DNA from: Lysinibacillus piscis
GTDB lineage: Bacteria > Bacillota > Bacilli > Bacillales_A > Planococcaceae
Length of the DNA: 64,000 bases
Direction of reading: 5' to 3'
Assembly: GCF_026012395.1 (NCBI RefSeq)
Contig: NZ_BRZA01000001.1
Coordinates: 124,001-188,000, forward strand
This document shows positions 55,248-64,000 of the stretch, in pieces. Each line of letters opens with the position of its first letter. The stretch's first letter is position 1. Made by a program: the position numbers and the translations under genes. Under the pieces are notes generated by a model, which saw nothing but the letters and a program-made list of their open reading frames with translations, searched no databases and had not been told where the DNA came from.

Positions 55248-56537
55248 TTATTTTTTCACTGCCTCAATATGCTCAAAGAAAGATGGATACGAAACAGCTA
55301 CACATTCCGCATCGTCTAATGTCACAGCATCTGCCGTAATCAATGATGCGATAGCGCCCATCATGCCAATACGGTGGTCACCATATGTTCTTAAAGCTGC
55401 CCCATGTAATGGTGTAGGTCCTTCAATCACCATACCATCCTCTGTAGCTTCAATGTTCGCACCAAGCTTCTTCAATTCATCTACCACCGCTGTAATACGG
55501 TCTGTTTCTTTTACTTTCAGCTCTTCTGCATCTTTAATAATCGTTTGGCCCTGTGCTTGTGTCGCCAATAACGCAATAATCGGAATCTCATCAATTAAGC
55601 GTGGAATGATATCGCCACCAATTGTTGTCCCTTGCAATGTAGACGTTTCAATTGTCACAGTGGCTGTTGGCTCTGCTTGCTCGTTGTCACTTGGCGTCAC
55701 AGTGATGGCTGCACCCATTTGCTGTAACACCTCAATGATGCCATCACGTGTTGGATTGATCCCCACATTTTCTAAGGTAATTCTACTATTTGCACAAATC
55801 GCTCCTGCTACTAAGAAAAAGGCTGCTGAGGAAATATCACCTGGCACGGCTACATGTGTACCTGTTAATGTTTGTCCACCTTGTAATGACACGACACCAT
55901 TATCTACCTCTACCTGTACACCAAATTGTCGCAACATGCGTTCTGTATGGTCACGAGACACTTCTGATTCTCGCACAATCGTTGTCCCTTCCGCACGTAA
56001 ACCTGCTAATAAAATAGCTGATTTCACCTGTGCACTCGCTACAGGCATTGTATAATCAATTGCTTGCAATGTTGTTCCTTGAATCGCTAATGGTGTGTAT
56101 TGTCCATTGGCACGTCCTGTAATCTGTGCCCCCATTTGACGTAGTGGATCAATGACACGACGCATTGGACGCTTACCAATCGAAGCATCTCCTGTCATGA
56201 CAGAATGAATGGATGAGCCTGCTAAAATACCTAGCATCAAGCGTGTTGTTGTACCAGAATTCCCCGTATATAATACTTCTGTTGGCTCTTGCCAATTTTC
56301 GATACCAGCGCTGTCAATCGTCACATTTGTACCATTCACTTCAATTGCCACGCCTAATTTACGAAAACAATCAATCGTGCTTAAGCAATCTTCGCCAAGC
56401 AAAAAACCCTCTACTGTCGTTCTGCCTGTCGCAATCGCACCAAACATCACGGAACGATGGGATACTGATTTATCACCTGGAATGGCCAATGTCCCTTGTA
56501 ATGAAGGTTGATTGTATTGTAGTACTTTTTCACTCAT
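55248..56537 (-). CDS. aroA: 3-phosphoshikimate 1-carboxyvinyltransferase (EPSP synthase)
   Basis: ~429 residues. [16 protein letters not shown] near residue 23, [27 protein letters not shown] and the C-terminal DHRIGMMGA shikimate-pathway signature are present. Condenses shikimate-3-phosphate with PEP. ATG 56537 after GGAGG; upstream in-frame codons to 56663 lie in the tyrA 3' end and are unsupported. Last gene of the aroC-aroB-aroH-hisC-tyrA-aroA block. Confidence 0.96.
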   Translation of the reverse strand: MSEKVLQYNQPSLQGTLAIPGDKSVSHRSVMFGAIATGRTTVEGFLLGEDCLSTIDCFRKLGVAIEVNGTNVTIDSAGIENWQEPTEVLYTGNSGTTTRLMLGILAGSSIHSVMTGDASIGKRPMRRVIDPLRQMGAQITGRANGQYTPLAIQGTTLQAIDYTMPVASAQVKSAILLAGLRAEGTTIVRESEVSRDHTERMLRQFGVQVEVDNGVVSLQGGQTLTGTHVAVPGDISSAAFFLVAGAICANSRITLENVGINPTRDGIIEVLQQMGAAITVTPSDNEQAEPTATVTIETSTLQGTTIGGDIIPRLIDEIPIIALLATQAQGQTIIKDAEELKVKETDRITAVVDELKKLGANIEATEDGMVIEGPTPLHGAALRTYGDHRIGMMGAIASLITADAVTLDDAECVAVSYPSFFEHIEAVKK

Positions 56538-56563
56538 CACTATTCTTCCTCCAATATGAAGAT

Positions 56564-56591
56564 AGAAAGCGCCATCGATTGGACGCTTTCT
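56564..56591 (-). repeat. Hairpin between tyrA and aroA
   Basis: AGAAAGCG/CGCTTTCT arms (56564-56571 with 56584-56591) with inner pairing, just after the tyrA stop. The T-run is weak, so it may be a partial terminator or an RNA-processing site tuning aroA. Confidence 0.45.
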
Positions 56592-56592
56592 T

Positions 56593-57690
56593 CTATGAAA
56601 TATATGTTTCAAAATGGGCTCGTTTGGCAATACATTTCGCTGCACGTTCCCGATCATGTTCACTTTGCAAGCTAATCACAAGCACACCAAACACATCCTC
56701 ACGTGATTCCACAATCCGCAAATTCGTAATGCTAATTGCTTCATCCGCCAATATACCTGTTACCTCTGAAATAACCCCTGGATAGTCAGGTACATCCACA
56801 TACAAGTCAAATGATGTAAAGATGGCCCCTGCACTAATCGGCAATTCATCTCTTAAATCCTTTGCCACAGCAAAATAGGCTTCAATCTCATGTGCATCTC
56901 CTTGTAGCAATAATTGCTTCACACGCCCCATCTCTGCTTCCCAATCTTCTAGCTGTGTAATCAATTCTTCACGATTTTGTAGTGTAATATCTCGCCATAA
57001 TACAGGATTAGATGAGGCGATACGTGTCACATCACGAAAGCCCCCTGCCGCAAGTGAGCGTGTCATTGGGTATTCGCCATTTTCTCCACCTAATTGATGG
57101 ACTAAGGAAGCCGCAATAATATGTGGAAAATGACTGACAACTGCTGTCATATGATCGTGCTCACTCGCTGAGACGCTAACAACTTTCGCATGTGTATATT
57201 TCAACAAACTTTCAAGCTGGGCCATATGAATAATTTCCTCGCCAGCAAGTGGTGTCAGCATATAATACGCATTTTCAAATAAATGTGCCTTTGCTGCTAA
57301 CACACCACTTTTATGAGAACCTGCCATTGGATGTCCACCAATAAAGGTGATGCCTAGCTCTCGCAGCTCTCCAGCCTTTTGCATAATAGACTTCTTCGTA
57401 CTGCCCGTATCTGTGACAAGTACTTTCTTTTTCAGTGGCCATGATTTGAGTTGTTCCATCCAGTCCAATGTGGCATTGACAGGTGTACCAAAAATAATGA
57501 CATCTACATCAGCAGCGGCTTGCATTGGATCTGTGACAATTTCATCCACAATATGCAGTGTTTTCGCATGCTCACGTGTTTGACTATCCATATCATAGCC
57601 GATAATTTTCGTTTCGGGCGCTTTTTGTAAGGCTAACGCAATAGAGCCGCCAATCAGCCCTAGCCCAATAACGAGCACTTTCCTTGTCAT
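56593..57690 (-). CDS. tyrA: Prephenate dehydrogenase with ACT domain
   Basis: 365 residues. NAD-binding [13 protein letters not shown] at the N-terminus, [15 protein letters not shown] catalytic region (His), and a C-terminal ACT regulatory domain (~295-365, [18 protein letters not shown]) for tyrosine feedback. Makes 4-hydroxyphenylpyruvate. Overlaps hisC by 4 nt. Confidence 0.95.
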   Translation of the reverse strand: MTRKVLVIGLGLIGGSIALALQKAPETKIIGYDMDSQTREHAKTLHIVDEIVTDPMQAAADVDVIIFGTPVNATLDWMEQLKSWPLKKKVLVTDTGSTKKSIMQKAGELRELGITFIGGHPMAGSHKSGVLAAKAHLFENAYYMLTPLAGEEIIHMAQLESLLKYTHAKVVSVSASEHDHMTAVVSHFPHIIAASLVHQLGGENGEYPMTRSLAAGGFRDVTRIASSNPVLWRDITLQNREELITQLEDWEAEMGRVKQLLLQGDAHEIEAYFAVAKDLRDELPISAGAIFTSFDLYVDVPDYPGVISEVTGILADEAISITNLRIVESREDVFGVLVISLQSEHDRERAAKCIAKRAHFETYIS

Positions 57691-58787
57691 GCAAAAACTC
57701 CTTGTGCTGTTAATATTTCTTCTAAATGCGCTAATAATGCTGCATTTTGAGTCTCTGTACCAATTGTCACACGAATAAAGCCAGGTAAGCCTAATGCATT
57801 ACCACTACGGATAATAAAGCCACGCTTCATCAACTCTTGGAAAATAACATCACTATCTGCTTGACTATCAAAGAAAATAAAATTTGTATCAGAAGGGTAG
57901 TAGGTTAAATTATGCTTCTCACAAAAATCTACATATTGTTTTTTCCCTTTTTCATTCGCTTCACGACAAGCACGAATATAGCCTTGGTCATCTAATGCAA
58001 TCGCCGCAACAGCTTGACTTAATATTGTATTGTTAAACGGTGCACGTACAGGATCTAACTTAGCAATCACCTCTGGCTGTGCAATAGCATAACCTACACG
58101 GAAAGAGGCTAGACCATATGCTTTAGAGAATGTGCGCAGCAAGATTACATTTGGATATTCTTCAATTAAAGGCAATGTATCCTTATGCTCTGGATGTGTA
58201 ACATACTCGATATATGCCTCATCTAGCACGACTAATACATCACTTGGTACTTTTGCTAGGAATGCACGTAATGCGCCATCAGGAATGACCACACCTGTTG
58301 GATTATTTGGACTGCATACCCAGACAACCGATGTTTGCTCATCAATTGCCACTAACATGGCATCTAAATCATGTGCGCCCTCAATACAAGGAATTTTCCG
58401 TACTTCTGCTCCCTCGATTTCAGCATTATGCCAGTATTGAGAGAAGGATGGATCGGCCATCACAGTATTGACACCAGGATATAAAAGAGCACGTGTAATA
58501 ATCGCAATAATATCGTCTGAACCATTACCGAAAAGAAGTTGTGTCTCCTGAACCCCTACATGCTTAGCAACAGCGGTACGCAAATTTTGTGCATAGCCAT
58601 CTGGATATAACGCATGATTCACCGCTTGATTTTGTAAATAGGCCGTTACTTTCGGTGAACAGCCAAATGGGTTTTCATTTGACGCTAATTTAATCACTTC
58701 CTGTAAGCCATATTCACGCTGTACTTCCTCGATTGGTTTACCTGGTTTATAAGCCTGCATACCATCCAATTGTTGCTTCCACTTCAT
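57687..58787 (-). CDS. hisC: Histidinol-phosphate aminotransferase
   Basis: 366-residue PLP enzyme for histidine and, in Bacillus, aromatic amino acid transamination. SNENPFGCSPKV, CSPNNPTGVVIP, LDEAYIEYV and the PLP Lys in RTFSKAYGLASFRVGYA. Lies directly after aroH here, with only 16 nt between, where B. subtilis has six trp genes. Confidence 0.95.
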   Translation of the reverse strand: MKWKQQLDGMQAYKPGKPIEEVQREYGLQEVIKLASNENPFGCSPKVTAYLQNQAVNHALYPDGYAQNLRTAVAKHVGVQETQLLFGNGSDDIIAIITRALLYPGVNTVMADPSFSQYWHNAEIEGAEVRKIPCIEGAHDLDAMLVAIDEQTSVVWVCSPNNPTGVVIPDGALRAFLAKVPSDVLVVLDEAYIEYVTHPEHKDTLPLIEEYPNVILLRTFSKAYGLASFRVGYAIAQPEVIAKLDPVRAPFNNTILSQAVAAIALDDQGYIRACREANEKGKKQYVDFCEKHNLTYYPSDTNFIFFDSQADSDVIFQELMKRGFIIRSGNALGLPGFIRVTIGTETQNAALLAHLEEILTAQGVFA

Positions 58788-58803
58788 CTTTCAACCACTC
58801 CTC

Positions 58804-59172
58804 TTATTTCGCTTGTGCTAAATCTGGGCGTAATTTTACTGCATCATTCAAATAAATATGTTTGACGTCCTTTTGTGCCAATTCGACATTAGCATGCACT
58901 AATACACGAATACATAAAGGCAATGCATTCGGCACATCCATTTCATGTGTACACATCACAGGCACATACTGCCAGCCTTCCATCAAACGAACTGCCCTTG
59001 CTGGAAAGGCAGATGTAATATCAGGCGTTGTTGATATCATAATGGATGCAATGTCCTCAATTGCTACATGATTCGCCTCTACTACTTCTCGTACTAATCT
59101 TGCTGTCTCATCCCATACTAGTTCTGGCTTGTCAGACTCAATTGTAATTGCTCCTCTAAGACCTCGAATCAT
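58804..59172 (-). CDS. aroH: Chorismate mutase, AroH type
   Basis: 122-residue trimeric monofunctional chorismate mutase. RGLRGAITIE with the Arg7-type residue, ISTTPDITSAFPARAVR, the VPVMCTHEMDV segment with catalytic Cys/Glu, and the C-terminal tail are conserved. Overlaps aroB by 4 nt. Confidence 0.96.
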   Translation of the reverse strand: MIRGLRGAITIESDKPELVWDETARLVREVVEANHVAIEDIASIMISTTPDITSAFPARAVRLMEGWQYVPVMCTHEMDVPNALPLCIRVLVHANVELAQKDVKHIYLNDAVKLRPDLAQAK

Positions 59173-60260
59173 ACAAGCACCTCCGCTAATAACTGTCTAA
59201 ACTCAGCGTCTACCTCTCGACACTCTGCTACATCAATGGCTTTGACAAATGGTCGTCCAATTTCCTGTAGCAAAACGAATTGTAACACGCCATATTCCGT
59301 CTTTTTATCTTTCATTAAATAACTAACTAATTCATCAAAAGAATAGTGCTGTACAGCATCAAATGGATAACCGTTTTTCGCCGCAAATTGCAAAAAGGCT
59401 GTCGTAAATGCTCGATTCATGTCACCATAGCGTTCACTTAATAATAAACAGTACACCAGTCCAATCATGACCGCCTCACCATGTGCTACTTTGCCATAGC
59501 CTGCTGCTGCTTCAATGGCATGTCCATAGGTGTGACCTAAATTCAAAAACTTGCGTACAGATTGCTCTGTTTCATCCTCCGCTACAATACGAGACTTCAC
59601 TTCAATACCTTTTTGTAAATGCTGTGCTAATGCCTCTGTAGAGAAATGAATAACAGAGTCAGCTGTCATTAATTCAGTCAACCATGCAGCATCTGAAATC
59701 ATCGCATGCTTAATCATTTCCGCTGTACCTGAACGCACTTCTCGCTCAGGCAGGCTTGCTAAAAAAGCAATATCATAAATAACGCCCTCTGGCTGATAAA
59801 AAGCGCCAATCATATTTTTGCCAAGTGGATGATTAATCGCTGTTTTCCCACCAACAGCCGAATCATGCGCTAAAATGGTTGTTGGGATTTGGATAAACGG
59901 TATTCCACGCATAAACGTTGCTGCAACAAAGCCTGTCACATCACCAACAGCACCACCACCAAATGCAAAAATAAATGATTTACGTGAGCATTCATGTTCA
60001 AGTAAAAATGTGTGAGCAGCATAGTATTGTTCAAATGTTTTTGCTTCTTCACCATTCGGCAACACAAATACGTCAAATGGATAAGGGAAATTTGCTTGGA
60101 AGTTCTCTCCCTGTGCCGCCCAAACATGCTCATCTGTAAAAACAATTAGCTTGTCTGCCTTTTGTAGCTTGTCTGCAAAGACTTGTAATGCCTCTGTTAA
60201 AAACTGATAGCCAAGCACAACTTCATATTGATGTGATTTTGTTGCTACTGGTACACGCAT
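59169..60260 (-). CDS. aroB: 3-dehydroquinate synthase
   Basis: 363 residues. FGGGAVGDVTGFVAATFMRG NAD-binding motif, PTTILAHDSAVGGKTAIN, and the zinc ligands in RSGTAEMIKHA and NLGHTYGHAIE. Second step of the shikimate pathway. Overlaps aroH by 4 nt, follows aroC by 3 nt. Confidence 0.97.
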   Translation of the reverse strand: MRVPVATKSHQYEVVLGYQFLTEALQVFADKLQKADKLIVFTDEHVWAAQGENFQANFPYPFDVFVLPNGEEAKTFEQYYAAHTFLLEHECSRKSFIFAFGGGAVGDVTGFVAATFMRGIPFIQIPTTILAHDSAVGGKTAINHPLGKNMIGAFYQPEGVIYDIAFLASLPEREVRSGTAEMIKHAMISDAAWLTELMTADSVIHFSTEALAQHLQKGIEVKSRIVAEDETEQSVRKFLNLGHTYGHAIEAAAGYGKVAHGEAVMIGLVYCLLLSERYGDMNRAFTTAFLQFAAKNGYPFDAVQHYSFDELVSYLMKDKKTEYGVLQFVLLQEIGRPFVKAIDVAECREVDAEFRQLLAEVLV

Positions 60261-60263
60261 AGC

Positions 60264-61445
60264 TTAAAACTCCTTTGTATAACGACGTTGCTCATCAATT
60301 TGAGCCTTTAATTGTGGCAATTGGTCACTATGGAATTGCTCCATAATCGCATTAGCAATTTCCCAGGCAATAACATGTTCAGCTACAATAGAAGCTGCTG
60401 GAACAGCACAGCTATCTGAACGCTCAACACTTGCTTTAAATAGCTCTTTTGTTTCAATATCTACGCTTTGCAATGGTTTATATAGTGTAGGAATTGGCTT
60501 CATAACCCCTCGCACAACAATTGGCATACCCGTAGACATTCCACCTTCAATACCACCTAGTCGATTCGTTGTACGTGTATAGCCCTGCTCCTCATCCCAT
60601 ACAATTTCGTCATGTACTTGTGAGCCTGGTAAACGTGCCATTTCAAAGCCGATTCCGAATTCAACACCTTTAAAGGCATTAATCGATAGCATAGCTGCTG
60701 CTAATTTAGCATCTAGCTTGCGATCATAATGTACATATGAACCAACACCCGCTGGCATCCCTTCCACAATCACCTCTACAACACCACCGATAGAGTCACC
60801 TGCTTTTTTCGCTTCATCAATCGCCTCTACCATTTTCGCTGACGCTTCTGGGTCTACACAGTAGCATGGGTCCGCTTCTACAATGTCACGAATAGCTGCT
60901 GCTGATTGACCTGCTACTAATGATGTATTTGCTTTAATACCAACAATTTCTGTCACATGTGCCACAATCGAAATGCCTAATTCATTTAATAATGCTTTTG
61001 CCACAGAACCTGCTGCTACCCGCACCGTTGTTTCACGTGCAGAAGAACGCTCTAACACATTGCGCAAATCTCGATGACCATATTTCATACCGCCTACTAA
61101 ATCCGCATGTCCTGGACGTGGGCGTGAAATTTGGCGTTTAATTTCTTCTGGATTCACATCAGCCGCTAATGGCTCTGCACCCATAATTTTTGTCCAATGC
61201 TTCCAATCATCATTCGTTACGACAAGTGCTACAGGAGAGCCTAATGTTTGCCCATGTCGTACACCTGCAACAATTTCTACTGTATCTGTTTCAATTTGCA
61301 TACGGCGGCCACGACCATGTCCACCTTGACGACGCTTTAAATCATGATTAATTTTTTCTGCTGTAATTGGTAAGAGTGATGGTAATCCTTCAATAATTGT
61401 TGTTAACTGAGGTCCATGTGACTCTCCTGCTGTTAAATAACGCAT
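60264..61445 (-). CDS. aroC: Chorismate synthase
   Basis: ~393-residue FMN-dependent enzyme making chorismate. [24 protein letters not shown] and [10 protein letters not shown] are the three family signatures. ATG 61445 ([11 protein letters not shown]) with AGGGAG upstream is preferred to an ATG seven codons earlier. Heads the aro operon. Confidence 0.97.
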   Translation of the reverse strand: MRYLTAGESHGPQLTTIIEGLPSLLPITAEKINHDLKRRQGGHGRGRRMQIETDTVEIVAGVRHGQTLGSPVALVVTNDDWKHWTKIMGAEPLAADVNPEEIKRQISRPRPGHADLVGGMKYGHRDLRNVLERSSARETTVRVAAGSVAKALLNELGISIVAHVTEIVGIKANTSLVAGQSAAAIRDIVEADPCYCVDPEASAKMVEAIDEAKKAGDSIGGVVEVIVEGMPAGVGSYVHYDRKLDAKLAAAMLSINAFKGVEFGIGFEMARLPGSQVHDEIVWDEEQGYTRTTNRLGGIEGGMSTGMPIVVRGVMKPIPTLYKPLQSVDIETKELFKASVERSDSCAVPAASIVAEHVIAWEIANAIMEQFHSDQLPQLKAQIDEQRRYTKEF

Positions 61446-61569
61446 AAAAACACTTTCTCCCTTCAACTCGCTAAATTATGTATTTTTCACTATAACATAG
61501 ATTGCTACAAAAAGTAACACCTTATTAAATACGAATATTCTGAATGATTTTCTTGCAAAAATCGATTAA

Positions 61570-61606
61570 TAAAAAGACGCCTTTGCCTATATTAAGCAAA
61601 AAGCGT
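61570..61606 (-). terminator. Terminator after cheR
   Basis: ACGC-TTTGC/GCAAA-GCGT arms with asymmetric bulge and minus-strand TTTTT tail. The rest of the cheR-aroC gap is AT-rich with the presumed aro promoter. Confidence 0.65.
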
Positions 61607-61638
61607 ACAACTGATTTACACCGAATACAAGCGACGTA

Positions 61639-62493
<855 letters not shown>

Positions 62494-62501
62494 TTACTCA
62501 C

Positions 62502-62735
62502 TTATGACTGTTTTGCTTTTTCTTCTAACAATAACACTTTAGAGTGCTCTAATTCTAAGCGCATTTTCTCTGTTTCTGCTGTATACGTTTCTAAGCGAAG
62601 TCGTTCCAGCTCTGCTTCTTTTTCAAGCATCTTGATTTTTAATTTTTGCTGTGTTGTATTAGCCGATGTTAAAATTGCTGTTAATGGTATCGATACGCCA
62701 GCCATAATAGCAACAATCGCTATAAACATACCCAT
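62502..62735 (-). CDS. Small membrane-anchored coiled-coil protein
   Basis: 77-residue protein: one N-terminal hydrophobic helix (FIAIVAIMAGVSIPLTAIL, ~3-22) and a long charged coiled coil (~33-70). The ATG at 62735 is chosen because AAGGAG lies 9 nt upstream; the ORF's first ATG precedes that site. No family recognised; general shape resembles phage-shock or envelope-associated small proteins. Lies alone between ndk and cheR. Confidence 0.72.
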   Translation of the reverse strand: MGMFIAIVAIMAGVSIPLTAILTSANTTQQKLKIKMLEKEAELERLRLETYTAETEKMRLELEHSKVLLLEEKAKQS

Positions 62736-62820
62736 GTTCTCCATCTCCTTATCCATTTGTTATGCTTAATCAAACATTCTATTGTTTATTATCTATCTTT
62801 AAGTGTCACCGATAGCGTAC

Positions 62821-62852
62821 AAAAAAGCAACCCCAATGATACTTGAGGTTGC
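62821..62852 (-). terminator. Terminator after ndk
   Basis: GCAACC (62827-62832) with GGTTGC (62847-62852), inner pairs, and a minus-strand TTTTTT tail. Confidence 0.88.
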
Positions 62853-62871
62853 CTAGTTATCTATTCGTCAA

Positions 62872-63288
62872 TTAAACTAAATCTTCACCGAAGAATAAGC
62901 TAATTTCACGCTCTGCAGATGCAAGAGAATCTGAACCGTGGATGATGTTGTGAGAAACAGTTGTTGCATAGTCACCACGGATTGTGCCTGGATTAGACTC
63001 TTCAGGCTTTGTTGCACCCATCATTGTGCGAGCTAATTTAATCACATTTTCGCCTTCCCATACCATAGCAAATACAGGACCAGATGTAATGAAGTCCACT
63101 AATTCACCAAAGAATGGACGCTCTGAATGCTCTGCATAATGTTTTTCTGCTAATTCTTTTGGAATTACCATTAATTTAGCGCCTTTCATTGTGAAACCGC
63201 GACGTTCAAAACGATCAACGATATCTCCTACTACTTGACGTTCAACGCCATCTGGTTTAACCATTAAAAAAGTTTTTTCGATTGCCAT
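62872..63288 (-). CDS. ndk: Nucleoside diphosphate kinase
   Basis: 138-residue enzyme balancing NTP pools. [25 protein letters not shown], and the active-site His in [16 protein letters not shown] are present. Position between hepT and cheR as in B. subtilis. Confidence 0.97.
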   Translation of the reverse strand: MAIEKTFLMVKPDGVERQVVGDIVDRFERRGFTMKGAKLMVIPKELAEKHYAEHSERPFFGELVDFITSGPVFAMVWEGENVIKLARTMMGATKPEESNPGTIRGDYATTVSHNIIHGSDSLASAEREISLFFGEDLV

Positions 63289-63374
63289 GCTTAAAACACT
63301 CCTTCAATTTGACTAACAGGTTTTACACCTACCGCTAAATAGTAACAAAAAACTTGCATGAGTACAACAAAAAG

Positions 63375-64000
63375 CTAGAATTTACGTTTGCCCATAAACA
63401 ATGCTACATCACGTAATTTTTTCTTAATCGGATGCTTCGGCAATGCTTCGATTTCTTTTAAAGCTTTTTTTAAATAATGGTCACTCATACGGTTTGCTTG
63501 TTGAATAGCACTCGATTGTCGCACATACTCCAGCATTTGTTGACGCTCTGTTTCCAGCAATGTACCCGCAAAGACTTTTGCTAAGTAAGGCTGCATCATT
63601 GGGTCATCCTTTAACAACAAAATAGGCAGTGTAATATTCCCCTGTAGCAAATCGCTACCTGCTGGCTTTCCTAGCTCTTTATCTGTCGCCACAATATCTA
63701 ATACATCATCAATGATTTGAAAGCTCATCCCAACAAAATAACCAAAACGCTTCAAATGACGTGTTGTTTTTTCATCAACACCTGCTGCCACTGCTCCTAA
63801 CTCACAGCTAGAAGAAATCAATAAAGCCGTTTTGCGTTTAATGCGTCTAAAATAATCCTTCAATCCTTGCTCTAATCGGAATTTATCTTCAATTTGAATG
63901 ACTTCACCATTACAAATTTCCACCATTGTCCGTGCTAAAATTTGATGGATGCGCAGGTCATCAAACTTTGTCATATATTCCAGTGCACGTGCAAAAATAA
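63375..64000 (-). CDS. hepT: Heptaprenyl diphosphate synthase component II (partial, 5' end outside)
   Basis: C-terminal ~208 codons of a polyprenyl synthase; the frame stays open to the edge (…FARALEYMTKF). The second Asp-rich motif FQIIDDVLDI binds the allylic substrate and KPAGSDLLQGNITLPILLL follows. The first DDxxD lies outside the window. With component I (HepS) it makes the menaquinone side chain used by the qcr complex. Assignment by family and synteny. Confidence 0.93.
   Translation of the reverse strand, partial: IFARALEYMTKFDDLRIHQILARTMVEICNGEVIQIEDKFRLEQGLKDYFRRIKRKTALLISSSCELGAVAAGVDEKTTRHLKRFGYFVGMSFQIIDDVLDIVATDKELGKPAGSDLLQGNITLPILLLKDDPMMQPYLAKVFAGTLLETERQQMLEYVRQSSAIQQANRMSDHYLKKALKEIEALPKHPIKKKLRDVALFMGKRKF

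Noticed and set aside
55363-56055. Plus-strand 230-residue open frame opposite aroA
   Set aside because: Frame shadow of a confidently identified gene; composition is Ser/Pro/Thr-rich as expected for antisense of aroA.

Overview
The window is a low-GC Firmicutes chromosome segment, most likely from Lysinibacillus or a close Bacillaceae/Planococcaceae relative. From 258 to 5084 and from 35797 to the right edge the gene order follows the Bacillus subtilis ponA-to-hepT region: ponA, ypoC, nth, dnaD, asnS, aspB, ypmB, then dinG, panD-panC-panB, birA, cca, bshA, mgsA, dapB, ypjD, ypjC, ypjA, qcrC-qcrB-qcrA, ypiF-ypiB-ypiA, aroA, tyrA, hisC, aroH, aroB, aroC, cheR, ndk, hepT. Nearly all of these lie on the minus strand. 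The genus is inferred from protein resemblance recalled from memory, not from a search.

Between ypmB and dinG (about 5.2-35.7 kb) lies roughly 30 kb not found at this position in B. subtilis. It holds a TPR-GGDEF signalling protein; a CotA-like multicopper oxidase; a molybdate regulator and transporter set (yvgK-like, modA, modB, no modC); an AT-rich islet with a lipoprotein gene, a small unknown gene and remnants of an insertion sequence; and a complete molybdenum cofactor set (moaD, moaE, mobB, moeA, moeB on one strand; moaB, mobA, moaC on the other; then moaA, fdhD). This leads into a large Cys-type formate dehydrogenase (fdhA) and its DUF1641 partner, so molybdate uptake, cofactor synthesis, sulfuration (FdhD) and the cofactor-using enzyme sit together. 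The rest of the block is a mix: a MarR regulator with a divergent flavodoxin-fold oxidoreductase, trhO, queT, an SDR, a Tad2-like (DUF2829) protein, an orphan histidine kinase, an ANT(6)-type adenylyltransferase, pgeF, a chemoreceptor, ogt and a 7TM-GGDEF protein.

The right half is mostly housekeeping: DinG helicase, pantothenate synthesis, a PadR/DUF1700/DUF4097 membrane module, biotin ligase, CCA-adding enzyme, part of bacillithiol synthesis (bshA without the usual adjacent bshB1), methylglyoxal synthase, lysine/DAP synthesis, the menaquinol:cytochrome c reductase, and the aromatic amino acid supraoperon lacking the trp genes that interrupt it in B. subtilis.

The most notable non-coding signals are three structured 5' leaders: a long fdhA leader with an internal intrinsic terminator, a queT leader with a perfect 7-nt anti-Shine-Dalgarno sequence, and a panB leader with an attenuator-like terminator. 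There are also several strong palindromes (yvgK/modA, the MarR twin sites, ogt/GGDEF, the PadR site). No tRNA, rRNA or CRISPR array was seen.
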